A DNA stretch of 64,000 bases from Streptomyces sp. 378 (GTDB lineage Bacteria > Actinomycetota > Actinomycetes > Streptomycetales > Streptomycetaceae), in assembly GCF_030124145.1 (NCBI RefSeq), contig NZ_JASKMS010000003.1, positions 310,001 to 374,000 of the forward strand, in the 5' to 3' direction. Position numbers and translations under genes: made by a program. Positions within the stretch are counted from its first letter, which is position 1. Each line of letters begins with the position of its first letter. Positions 7,107 through 15,949 of the stretch are shown in pieces. The notes under the pieces were generated by a model that searched no databases, had not been told where the DNA came from, and worked only from the letters and a program-made list of their open reading frames with translations.

Positions 7107-8474
7107 ATGCGCCTGCGCACCCCCCACGCCCTGCTCGCCACGGCCGCGGCACTGGCCGCCGCGGTCGTGGCCCCCCAGCCCGCTGCCGCCGCCGTCCCGG
7201 CTCCGGGCGTGTACTACGTCCAGAGCGTCATGACCGGGCTCAACGCGGCCGACACCGGCGGAGCGGTCGAGCAGCACAGACCCCGGGGCAACGAGGACCG
7301 CCAGCAGTGGCAGCTGAAGCCGAACGGCTCCACCTACCTGCTGGAGAGCACCGACACGCCCGGCACCTGCCTCGGCCGCGACGGCGACCAGGCCGCGACC
7401 GTCGCCTGCGCCGGCACCGACGCCGGGTGGGAGATCAGCCCTCTCGGCGCCGACCGCTACACGCTCAAGGCCCCGGGAACCTCGCGTCACCTCACCGTGG
7501 CGCCCAAGCCGTCCGGCGCCACCTACCCCGCCCGGCTCACCCTCGGCGGATCCGGCGACCTCGCCGCCTGGTACCTCACCCCGGTCACACCGGCCACCGG
7601 CCCGATGCCGCCGCAGGACCGGCGCACCCTGGACCAGGTCACCTTCCTCACCACGCACAACGCGTACGCCAACGGCGTCGACGGCGGCTTCGCCCCGCCC
7701 TTCGTCAACCTCGTGCCCAACCAGACCCGTGGCATCGAACGCCAACTCGCCGACGGGGTGCGCGGGTTCATGCTGGACATCCACCAGACACCCGACGGCG
7801 CGATCCTCTGCCACAACAGCTGCACCCTGGTCAGCAGGCCCGTCGCCCTGTGGGTCGACCTCCAGCGCATGGTCGACTTCCTGAAGGCCCACCCCGACCA
7901 GTTCGTCACCGTCTTCCTGGAGGACTACGTCGACCCGGCCGTCCTGCGCGCCGAACTCGCCCGCGTCAAGGGCCTGGCGGACGTGCTCTACCGGCCCGAC
8001 CTCACCGGCGTACGGCACAGCGGCTGGCCGACGATGGCGGACCTGACCGCCGCGGGCGACCGGCTGCTGATCTTCACCGACCACAGCCGCTCCGCCGACC
8101 AGGCCGCGGGTCTGACCCGGGACAGCTTCGGCGTCATGTACCAGCGCGAGTGGACCGTCGAGAATCACTGGTCGATGGGCTCGGGCGTCGGCACCTCCGA
8201 CTGGTCCTGCTACAGCCGCTGGTACGGCGCCGACACCAACATCCCGCTGACCCGGACCGAACCCGGCTTCCGCCCGCTGTTCGTCATGAACCACTTCCGT
8301 GACGTCCCGCTCACCGGCACGGCCGGCACGGACAACACCAAACTCGCCGACCGCGCCCAGAGGTTCTGCCAGCCGGCCGCCCGCAAGAAGCCCAACTTCC
8401 TCGCCGTGGACCACTACGACCGCGGCAACCCGGCCTCCGCCGTCACCACCCTCAACACGTACACGTACCCGTGA
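7107..8474 (+). CDS. Secreted phospholipase C-like protein with beta-trefoil domain
   Basis: A 455-residue exported protein. After a signal peptide (about 1-31, ending AAAA) comes a ricin-like beta-trefoil region at about 32-155 (repeated QQWQLKP / LLESTDTPGTCLG / GWEISPLG units), which may bind a glycan or surface. The C-terminal 290 residues are a PI-specific phospholipase C X-type TIM barrel: FLTTHNAYA carries the first catalytic His and FMLDIHQTPDGAILCHN the Asp/second-His strand. In family terms it would cleave phosphoinositide-type lipids outside the cell, but many bacterial members have no tested substrate. Start at the ATG at 7107, after GAAGGG. It lies 66 bases after the chitinase and may share its transcript. 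Confidence 0.8.
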   Translation: MRLRTPHALLATAAALAAAVVAPQPAAAAVPAPGVYYVQSVMTGLNAADTGGAVEQHRPRGNEDRQQWQLKPNGSTYLLESTDTPGTCLGRDGDQAATVACAGTDAGWEISPLGADRYTLKAPGTSRHLTVAPKPSGATYPARLTLGGSGDLAAWYLTPVTPATGPMPPQDRRTLDQVTFLTTHNAYANGVDGGFAPPFVNLVPNQTRGIERQLADGVRGFMLDIHQTPDGAILCHNSCTLVSRPVALWVDLQRMVDFLKAHPDQFVTVFLEDYVDPAVLRAELARVKGLADVLYRPDLTGVRHSGWPTMADLTAAGDRLLIFTDHSRSADQAAGLTRDSFGVMYQREWTVENHWSMGSGVGTSDWSCYSRWYGADTNIPLTRTEPGFRPLFVMNHFRDVPLTGTAGTDNTKLADRAQRFCQPAARKKPNFLAVDHYDRGNPASAVTTLNTYTYP

Positions 8475-8516
8475 ACCGGCTTCGCCCGCCCGCGCGTCGT
8501 GTGTGAGACTCCGCCG

Positions 8517-9461
8517 ATGAGCTCACCAACGATCAACGCGGCCGCCGCGGGCACCTGGGAACTCGGCGGCATGCCCGTCCATCGCCTCGGCTTCGGCGCG
8601 ATGCGGCTGACGGGCAGCGCCGCCTTCCACCACGGCACACCGAGCGATCGCGACCGGTCGATCGCCATCCTGCGCAAGGCGATCGACCTCGGCGTGAACC
8701 ACATCGACACGGCGGCCTTCTACTTCTCGTCGCTGCGCTCCGCCAACGAACTCATCAACAGCGCGCTCGCGCCCTACCCCGACGACCTGGTCATCGTCAC
8801 CAAGGTGGGCCCGTACCGGGCCTACGACGGGGAGTGGGGCGCCTCGGCCCGCCCCGAGGACCTGCGCGGCCACGTGGAGGAGAACCTGCGCCAGCTCGGC
8901 CGCGACCACCTGGACGTGGTCAACCTGCGCCGGATGCCCGCGTACGACTCCATCGCCGAGCACTTCGGCGCCCTCGCCGAGCTGCGCCGGGCGGGCCTGA
9001 TCCGCCACCTCGGCATCTCCAACGTCACCCCGCGGCATCTCGCCGAGGCACAGGCCATCGCCCCCGTGGTCTGCGTCCAGAACCGGTACGCCCTCGACCG
9101 CCCCGACCCCGACAGCGACGAACTCCTCCGCGGTTGCGGCGAACAGGGCATCGCCTTCGTGCCGTTCTACGCCGTCGCCGGCGAAGCCGCCGAGCACGGC
9201 GCCACCACCGCCCACGACGAGGACGTCCGCGCCGTGGCCCGGGCCCATGGCGCGAGCCCCGCCCAGATCCGCCTCGCCTGGACCCTGCACCAGGGCCCCC
9301 ACGTCCTCGCCATACCCGGTACCGGCAACCCCGAACACCTCGTGGAGAACGTGGCCGCGGGCGCGATCCGTCTCACCGACGAGGAACTGGGTCGGCTCGG
9401 CGGACAGCACCGCAAGGACGCTGGAACGACCTCTACACGGCCCACACACCGTCCCGCATGA
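8517..9461 (+). CDS. Aldo/keto reductase
   Basis: A 314-residue NAD(P)H-dependent oxidoreductase with a TIM barrel. It shows the N-terminal GFGAMRLTG strand, Asp and Tyr of the tetrad in IDTAAFYFSS, Lys in IVTKVGP, and the nucleotide-binding C-terminus (IAWTLHQGP-type helix, AIPGTGNPEHLVENV). The position usually occupied by the catalytic His reads DVVNLRRMP. This NLR variant is seen in the YdbC-like branch, which suggests altered chemistry. The protein tail overlaps the end of the converging FMN-binding gene by 29 bases. Start at the ATG at 8517; the frame extends a little further upstream. Substrate unknown. Confidence 0.8.
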   Translation: MSSPTINAAAAGTWELGGMPVHRLGFGAMRLTGSAAFHHGTPSDRDRSIAILRKAIDLGVNHIDTAAFYFSSLRSANELINSALAPYPDDLVIVTKVGPYRAYDGEWGASARPEDLRGHVEENLRQLGRDHLDVVNLRRMPAYDSIAEHFGALAELRRAGLIRHLGISNVTPRHLAEAQAIAPVVCVQNRYALDRPDPDSDELLRGCGEQGIAFVPFYAVAGEAAEHGATTAHDEDVRAVARAHGASPAQIRLAWTLHQGPHVLAIPGTGNPEHLVENVAAGAIRLTDEELGRLGGQHRKDAGTTSTRPTHRPA

Positions 9462-9891
9462 GATGCCTGCGCGGCAGCTCGTGCTGCTCGCACCACGCCT
9501 GCACCGCGCGCGGCCGCACCCGGAAGAACGCGTACGACGCGTGGTCCTCGCGCGGATCCCAGCCGGTCTTCCCACGGAACGCCTCGGCCGCCGCCGACGG
9601 CACCTCCCGCATCGGGTAGGTCCGCACCTCACCGTCGACGAGCGCGACGTCCCGGGTGTCCCCGAAGGCCAGCCGGGCCCGCCCGCCCTCCCGTAGATTG
9701 CGGCCGGTGGGGTTGGTCAGCCGGGTGCACAGCCACACCGCCTCGTCGTGCCAGACGAACCACAGCGGCACCAGACACGGCATCCCTTCGGCGTCCGCCG
9801 TCGCGACCCAGATGTCGATCTCCCGCTCCAGGCGGCCCAGCAGGTCGGCCTTGCGCTGCTCCGGGGTGCGGGGTGGCTCAGTGATCTTCAT
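9433..9891 (-). CDS. Pyridoxamine 5'-phosphate oxidase-like FMN/F420-binding protein
   Basis: A 152-residue split-barrel flavoprotein of the pyridoxamine-phosphate-oxidase superfamily. It shows the typical strand order DIWVATADAEGMPCLVPLWFVW, LCTRLTNPTGRNLREGGRARLAFG and a C-terminal RPRAVQAW. Actinobacterial members with this pattern reduce substrates with F420H2 or bind FMN or heme; the cofactor cannot be decided here. The ATG at 9891 has no purine-rich ribosome binding site upstream, so the mRNA may be leaderless. It converges on and overlaps the aldo/keto reductase by 29 bases. Confidence 0.75.
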   Translation of the reverse strand: MKITEPPRTPEQRKADLLGRLEREIDIWVATADAEGMPCLVPLWFVWHDEAVWLCTRLTNPTGRNLREGGRARLAFGDTRDVALVDGEVRTYPMREVPSAAAEAFRGKTGWDPREDHASYAFFRVRPRAVQAWCEQHELPRRHLMRDGVWAV

Positions 9892-10229
9892 GGAGGTGAC
9901 GCTAGCGGCGAGGAGGGGCGTGGCGCCTCCGGCTCCGGTCCTAGGACCTGCGGTGCAGTAGCAGTAGCAGACGCTGTTCGCAGGACTCGCGACCACGCTC
10001 AGGCCCTCATGCCCACCGTCCGCATCCCACGCTCGGGCCGGTCCGAGCGCCTCGCAGGGTGAACGCGATGGAGGCGATGCCGCCGTCGCGGCGCACGCCG
10101 AGGCAGTCACCGTGAGGGTGAACATCCTGCGATGTACAGACCTCGGGCCGACTGCCGGCAGGCGGTTGGCATCGGTGGGGTTTTACGTATAACCTCTCCG
10201 GTCAACCCCACCCGCTCCGAGAGGCCCCG
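9892..10229. other. Intergenic region, possible degraded coding sequence
   Basis: About 340 bases with no supported gene. On the minus strand around 10020-10130 one frame reads GVRRDGGIASIAFTLRGART, which looks protein-like but has neither a recognisable family nor a start. The right end holds the AT-richer promoter region of the VOC gene. Confidence 0.4.
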
Positions 10230-10622
10230 ATGAGACGTATCGCCCTGGTCACCCTCGTCGTCGACGACTACGACGAGGCGATCCGCTTCTACACCGGCGC
10301 CCTTGGATTCCGGCTCGCCGAGGACGCGCCCCGGCCCGACGGATCCCGCTGGGTCGTCGTCGAACCCGGTACGCCGGGAGCCGGCACCGGACTGCTGCTG
10401 GCCCGTGCCAAGGGGGACGGCCAGGCCGCCCGGGTCGGCGACCAGACCGGCGGGCGGGTCGGGTTCTTCCTGTACACCGACGACTTCGCCCGCGACCACG
10501 CCCGGATGACCGCCGCCGGCGTGACCTTCCTGGAGGAGCCGCGGCACGAGCCGTACGGCAGCGTCGCCGTCTTCCAGGACCTGTACGGCAACCGCTGGGA
10601 CCTGCTCCAGCCCGCCGGCTGA
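10230..10622 (+). CDS. VOC superfamily (glyoxalase-like) protein
   Basis: A 130-residue single-chain VOC protein: [24 protein letters not shown] is the classic first beta-alpha unit, and [17 protein letters not shown] closes the second with the family's acidic metal-ligand position. Family members are lyases, dioxygenases or resistance proteins built from paired beta-alpha-beta-beta-beta modules; the sequence gives no substrate. It lies 67 bases before adenosine deaminase in the same direction and may be co-transcribed with it. Confidence 0.8.
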   Translation: MRRIALVTLVVDDYDEAIRFYTGALGFRLAEDAPRPDGSRWVVVEPGTPGAGTGLLLARAKGDGQAARVGDQTGGRVGFFLYTDDFARDHARMTAAGVTFLEEPRHEPYGSVAVFQDLYGNRWDLLQPAG

Positions 10623-10689
10623 CCTTCCGCCGCACCCGCCGGCCGACCTTCCGCCGGTTCGAACCACCCGCCCGAGGAAAGACCCCGCC

Positions 10690-11769
10690 ATGACTGCTAC
10701 GCGCGTAGACGCCGACCTGATCCGCCGCCTGCCCAAGGCCGTGCTGCACGACCACCTCGACGGCGGCCTGCGCCCCGCCACCGTGGTGGAGCTGGCGGAA
10801 GCGGTCGGCCACACCCTGCCCACCACCGACCCGGACGAGCTCGCCGCCTGGTACTACGAGGCCGCCAACTCCGGTGACCTGGTGCGCTACATAGCCACCT
10901 TCGAGCACACCCTCGCCGTGATGCAGACCCGCGAGGGCCTGCTGCGCACCGCCGAGGAGTACGTGCTCGACCTGGCCGCCGACGGCGTGGTGTACGGCGA
11001 GGTGCGCTACGCCCCCGAGCTGAACACCAACGGCGAGCTGACCATGGCCGAGGTCGTGGAGACCGTCCAGGAGGGCCTCGCGGCGGGCATGGTCAAGGCG
11101 GCTTCCGCCGGCACTCCGGTGCGGGTCGGCACCCTGCTGTGCGGGATGCGGATGTTCGACCGGGTGCGAGAGGCCGCCGACCTGGCCGTGGCGTTCCGGG
11201 ACGCCGGTGTCGTCGGCTTCGACATCGCCGGCGCCGAGGACGGCTTCCCGCCCGCCGACCACCTCGCCGCCTTCGAGCACCTGCGCCGCGAGAACGTGCC
11301 GTTCACCATCCACGCCGGGGAGGCGCACGGCCTGCCCAGCATCCACCAGGCCCTCCAGGTGTGCGGCGCCCAGCGCATCGGACACGGAGTGCGGATCACC
11401 GACGACATCCCCGACCTCGCGGCGGGCAAGCTCGGCCGGCTCGCGAGCTGGGTGCGCGACCGGCGCATCGCACTGGAGATGTGCCCGACGTCCAACCTCC
11501 AGACGGGTGCCGCCACGTCGATCGCCGAACACCCGATCACCGCGCTGAAGGACCTCGGCTTCCGCGTCACCCTCAACACCGACAACCGGCTGGTCTCGGG
11601 CACCACGATGACCCGCGAGATGACGCTGCTGGTCGAGGAGGCGGGCTGGAGCGTCGCGGATCTGCGCACGGTCACCGTCAACGCGCTGAAGAGCGCGTTC
11701 CTCCCGTTCGACGAGCGGAACGCACTCATCCGGGACGTGGTCCTGCCCGGCTACGCCGCCGCGCTCTGA
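10690..11769 (+). CDS. add: Adenosine deaminase
   Basis: A 359-residue zinc amidohydrolase converting adenosine to inosine in purine salvage. Zinc ligands His20 and His22 are in [11 protein letters not shown]. The catalytic HAGEAHG (His plus Glu), the [11 protein letters not shown] histidine and the late [15 protein letters not shown] segment with the zinc-binding/catalytic Asp are all present. The length matches bacterial Add. GAGGAAAG precedes the ATG. Its 3' end overlaps that of the converging DinB gene by 19 bases. All key residues are intact, so it should be active. Confidence 0.95.
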   Translation: MTATRVDADLIRRLPKAVLHDHLDGGLRPATVVELAEAVGHTLPTTDPDELAAWYYEAANSGDLVRYIATFEHTLAVMQTREGLLRTAEEYVLDLAADGVVYGEVRYAPELNTNGELTMAEVVETVQEGLAAGMVKAASAGTPVRVGTLLCGMRMFDRVREAADLAVAFRDAGVVGFDIAGAEDGFPPADHLAAFEHLRRENVPFTIHAGEAHGLPSIHQALQVCGAQRIGHGVRITDDIPDLAAGKLGRLASWVRDRRIALEMCPTSNLQTGAATSIAEHPITALKDLGFRVTLNTDNRLVSGTTMTREMTLLVEEAGWSVADLRTVTVNALKSAFLPFDERNALIRDVVLPGYAAAL

Positions 11770-12266
11770 AGCAGCCCGCGGAGGTAGGCGGCCTGTCCGA
11801 CGTGCTGGAGGTCGTCGGACAGGACGCTGACCAGCCGGACGCCCAGGGTGACCGGCGGGTCCCAGCGCTCGTCGACCACACGCTCCAGGTCCTTGGCGGC
11901 CAGGCCCCGCAGGGCGTCCATGCTCTGCTCGTGCACGGCGTCGTAGTAGCCGGTCAGCAGCTCGCCCGAGTCGACCCGGACCCTGGCGACCTTGGCGGGG
12001 CTGTGGCCGTAGCCCGTGTCACGCCGGGGCAGGTCGAGGCCGAAGCGCTTCTCCCAGTCCTGGGACAGCCACACCTGGTCGTGGCCGAAGGCGTCGGACA
12101 GGTGGTCGTCCTGGACGCGGGTGAGGTGCCAGACCAGCCAGGCGATGGAGTTGGCGTCGGGGGCGGGCCGGGCGCTCAGCTCCTCGGGCCCGAGCCCCTC
12201 GACGGTGGCGTGGACTTCTTCGCGGATGCGGTTGTAGCCGTCGATGAGGATGTCCTTCGCATGCAT
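11751..12266 (-). CDS. DinB/DUF664 family protein
   Basis: A 171-residue four-helix protein of the DinB/mycothiol-dependent enzyme superfamily. It carries the metal-site histidines expected at [13 protein letters not shown] and in the C-terminal [12 protein letters not shown]. Actinobacterial members include mycothiol S-transferases and isomerases, so a mycothiol-linked detoxification role is plausible but unproven. Start is ambiguous: the ATG at 12266 has GGAG only two bases before it, and GTG/ATG codons at 12284-12287 are alternatives. It is convergent with adenosine deaminase. Confidence 0.8.
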   Translation of the reverse strand: MHAKDILIDGYNRIREEVHATVEGLGPEELSARPAPDANSIAWLVWHLTRVQDDHLSDAFGHDQVWLSQDWEKRFGLDLPRRDTGYGHSPAKVARVRVDSGELLTGYYDAVHEQSMDALRGLAAKDLERVVDERWDPPVTLGVRLVSVLSDDLQHVGQAAYLRGLLQSAAA

Positions 12267-12322
12267 AGCTCCACCATCGCGCATCACCGAGGATCACGCG
12301 TCGGGATGCCCGGCTTCCGTGG

Positions 12323-13240
12323 TCAGGAGGGGTGGACACCCTCCTGGGGTGGTGCCAGGCCCTCCGTCTCCAGCAGGGCCATCAGCGCCCGGGCCGCCGG
12401 ACTGGTCGCCTGCTCGGGCGGCAGCAGGGCGACCGTCTCGTAGACGGCGTCCCCGGTGCCCTTGACGGGCAGGGCGGTCAGCGAGGCGCGCTTGTGCCGG
12501 AAGTGGCGTGGCACCACGGCGATGCCCAGGTCCTCGTCCACGAGGTCGAGGAGGCTGTGCACGTCGTTGACCTCCAGGGCGACGCTGCGGCGGACGCCCG
12601 CCGCGGCGAAGGCCGCGTCGGTGGTGCGCCGGGGCCCCCAGTCGGGGTGGAAGTCGACGAAGACCTCACCGCCGAGATCCTCCGGTGTCACCGCCACCCC
12701 GGCCGCGGCGAGCCGGTGGCTGGGATGGCACAGCACGGTCATCGGCTCGCTCGTGAGCGGTACGGCCCGTAGCTGGTCGGTGTCCTCCCGGGCGGTGCGC
12801 ACGGCGAACGCCATGTCCAGACGTCCGGCCGCGACCTCCTCCGCGAGAGCCCACGAGCCCGCCTGCCGCAGACAGATCTCCACGTCCGGGTGGCGCCGCC
12901 GGAACGCCGCCAGCAGCCCCGCCACGTGCACCCCGGCGATGCACTGCTCGGACCCGAGCGCGAGCATCCCGCGCAGCACGCCCTGCACCGCCGCCACCGC
13001 CTCGTGGGCCGAGCGGACCTGCGCGAGGATCCGCTCCGCCTCGCCGAGCAGCGCCCGCCCGGCGGGGGTCAGCGTCACCCTGCGGGTCGTCCGCACGAAC
13101 AGCGGTGTCTGCAGTTCCCGCTCCAGCGCCCGGATGGAGGCCGAAAGGCCCGACTGGGACACCAGGAGACGTTCCGCCGCCCGGGTGAAGTGCTGGTCCT
13201 CGGCGACCGCGACGAAGTGCTGCAGGTGGCGCAGTTCCAT
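12323..13240 (-). CDS. LysR family transcriptional regulator
   Basis: A 305-residue regulator. Residues 1-60 form the winged helix-turn-helix (ELRHLQHFVAVAEDQHFTRA, then LLVSQSGLSASIRALERELQ). Residues about 90-300 form the two-lobed periplasmic-binding-like effector domain. It is divergent from the aldo/keto reductase at 13358 with a 117-base gap, the usual arrangement for a LysR regulator and its target. The effector is unknown. Start at the ATG beginning MELRHLQ, although the frame is open to 13291. Confidence 0.9.
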   Translation of the reverse strand: MELRHLQHFVAVAEDQHFTRAAERLLVSQSGLSASIRALERELQTPLFVRTTRRVTLTPAGRALLGEAERILAQVRSAHEAVAAVQGVLRGMLALGSEQCIAGVHVAGLLAAFRRRHPDVEICLRQAGSWALAEEVAAGRLDMAFAVRTAREDTDQLRAVPLTSEPMTVLCHPSHRLAAAGVAVTPEDLGGEVFVDFHPDWGPRRTTDAAFAAAGVRRSVALEVNDVHSLLDLVDEDLGIAVVPRHFRHKRASLTALPVKGTGDAVYETVALLPPEQATSPAARALMALLETEGLAPPQEGVHPS

Positions 13241-13357
13241 GACTGAGAAGCGTAGCCGCTGAATTCCATCGGATTCTTCTGTTGGACGCATGGGCGCAGG
13301 TCACGCCAGAGTGGACACCGGTTTTCTTCCGACCGCGCCAACCCCTCTGGAGTCGCG

Positions 13358-14350
<993 letters not shown>

Positions 14351-14689
14351 CGGGTCCGCCGGCCCCGGGGACGGACGCCTCCCGGGGCGCGCGGCTCGCG
14401 GCTGGGAGCCGATCCGCTCCCGGAGGCGCACGGTCACCGTGTCGCCCTCCCCCTTGCCGATGGCCTTGCGCACCTCCGCCTTCACGGGCAGCTTGTGCGT
14501 GCCGTCCCCCAGCGCCATGAAGGAGCTGCGGGACGGGTGACCGTCGATCGTCCCGCGCACCTTGACCAGACCGCGGGTGCCGAAGAACGCGACGGACCGG
14601 GGCCGGACCAGACAGGTCCAGCCCCCCACGGCAGGGCTTTCGCGCAGAACGGCGGTGAAGTCCGCGTCCGGTTCTCCCGTGGTGGCCAT
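14351..14689 (-). CDS. DUF1905 domain protein lacking its own stop codon
   Basis: The ATG at 14689 follows GGAGG and opens a frame whose first about 90 residues are a complete DUF1905 domain ([20 protein letters not shown], then [20 protein letters not shown] and [15 protein letters not shown]). Such proteins normally end close to this point. Here the frame has no stop and stays open to 13301, antisense to the whole aldo/keto reductase. I give only the domain-coding part as supported. A lost stop codon (real or a single-base sequence error) is the simplest explanation. The domain's function is not established; it is often fused to or near YdeI/OmdA-like proteins. Confidence 0.6.
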
Positions 14690-14765
14690 GACGTCCTCCG
14701 GTGCTCGGCGGTCTCTTTCCCCTGCAGACCGCCGGACACCGGGGAACTCCTCGCGGACGCCGGCC

Positions 14766-15145
14766 TCACGCCCCGGCGGGGACCCGGTCCAGGAAGCCGA
14801 GCACGGCCCGGATCCGGCCCTGCCCGTCCAGGGTGATCACATCCGACCCGGCGACCGGCGCCGAGCCGTGGGCCACGCTCACCAGCTCCCAGAAGAAGCG
14901 GGCGGTGTCGTGATGCCCGTCGACATCCCCGGTGAGCGGGAACTCGAACCCCGGGAACCGCTCCTGGACCGCCGCGATCACCGCGGCGATGCCGTCATGA
15001 CCGCTGACGTCGGCCGCAGGGTCGGTGTAGGTGCCGTCCCCGGCCCAGGCGGCGGCGACGTGGCGCGCGTCACCGGGTCCTCGGCGTTCCATGCCTCGAA
15101 ACAGCGGGCCACGGCGTCCTCGTGGCGGTGGGCGGTCGCGGGCAT
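14766..15145 (-). pseudogene. Frameshifted SnoaL/NTF2-like protein
   Basis: The ATG at 15145 follows TGGAGG and reads HEDAVARCFEAWNAEDP. It then continues in the wrong frame and soon stops. The sense frame resumes one base over as DARHVAAAWAGDGTYTDPAA and goes on to [12 protein letters not shown]. Together they make a full-length small cone-shaped SnoaL/NTF2 domain of about 125 residues. A single missing base near 15073-15076, next to a GGG/CCC run, accounts for everything. Members of the fold bind small hydrophobic ligands or isomerise polyketides. It may be a real mutation or a sequencing error. Confidence 0.75.
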
Positions 15146-15479
15146 GGCGATCAGCCTCCAGGAGGTCGCAGCTGCTGGTCAGGACCCGGATTTCCGTTCT
15201 CGGCGACCCGGTGCGACCACCTTGCCCGCACGTGCCGGGAGCGTCGATTACCTGCGGAGTCATGGGCCCTGGCGACCGCTCGCCGGATTTCGGCCAACTC
15301 GGGGGGTGAATATGCCAGGAGAGTGGCCGGAAAGTCATGGTGACAGTGATTCAGTAGTGAACATACTGACCAGCGAGAGCGTTTTCACTTCGCGCGACGG
15401 CGCCCTCACGCACAGCACGCGAGCCGCAGAAGAAGCGAGGCCGGACCGGCGGACGGGCAGGGCAACGGGGGAGGGTCAC

Positions 15480-15890
15480 GTGCACGACGAGTTTCTGTGC
15501 CACGTCACGGCGTACGGAGTCTGCGACGGCCGCCGTATCGGAGTGCCCCTCGGTACCTACCGGGCGCCCACCCTCGCCCTCGCCCTGTGGTGGCTGCGCG
15601 ACCGCGCCTCCTGGATCGCCCAGCGCCTCGACCCCCGGCCCGACGCCGAGCACTTACCGCCGGGCGCGCTCGTGCCGGTCGCCCCCACTGTGCCCGACGT
15701 GCCCATGCTGCTGCGCGCCTGGTGTGCCGATCCCGCCCAGCAGGAGCGGATCGCCGAGGAGTTGGCGGCCGGACGGCTGGTGCGGATCGCCACCAGCGAC
15801 GACACCACGGAGTACGAACTGCTCGCCGAGTCCGTGGACGCCCTGCGGATGCAGCGCACCGCCGCCTTCGTCGGCACCTCCGTCGGCTGA
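15480..15890 (+). CDS. Hypothetical protein with a TTA codon
   Basis: A GTG start after GGGGAGGG opens a 136-residue frame. The product is soluble, begins HDEFLCHVTAYGVCDGRRIG and contains LALALWWLRDRASWIAQRLD and a C-terminal acidic helix. I do not recognise the family beyond its resemblance to conserved Streptomyces proteins. Leu59 is encoded by TTA (15654-15656), the only in-frame TTA I found in any gene of the window. Translation should therefore depend on the developmental tRNA bldA. It ends 59 bases before the FHA/ABC transporter gene and could be the first gene of that cassette. Confidence 0.65.
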   Translation: MHDEFLCHVTAYGVCDGRRIGVPLGTYRAPTLALALWWLRDRASWIAQRLDPRPDAEHLPPGALVPVAPTVPDVPMLLRAWCADPAQQERIAEELAAGRLVRIATSDDTTEYELLAESVDALRMQRTAAFVGTSVG

Positions 15891-15949
15891 CCCACCGCAG
15901 GCCCCGCTCGCCCAGGCGCACAGCAGGGCACATCGGTAGAATCTTGGCC

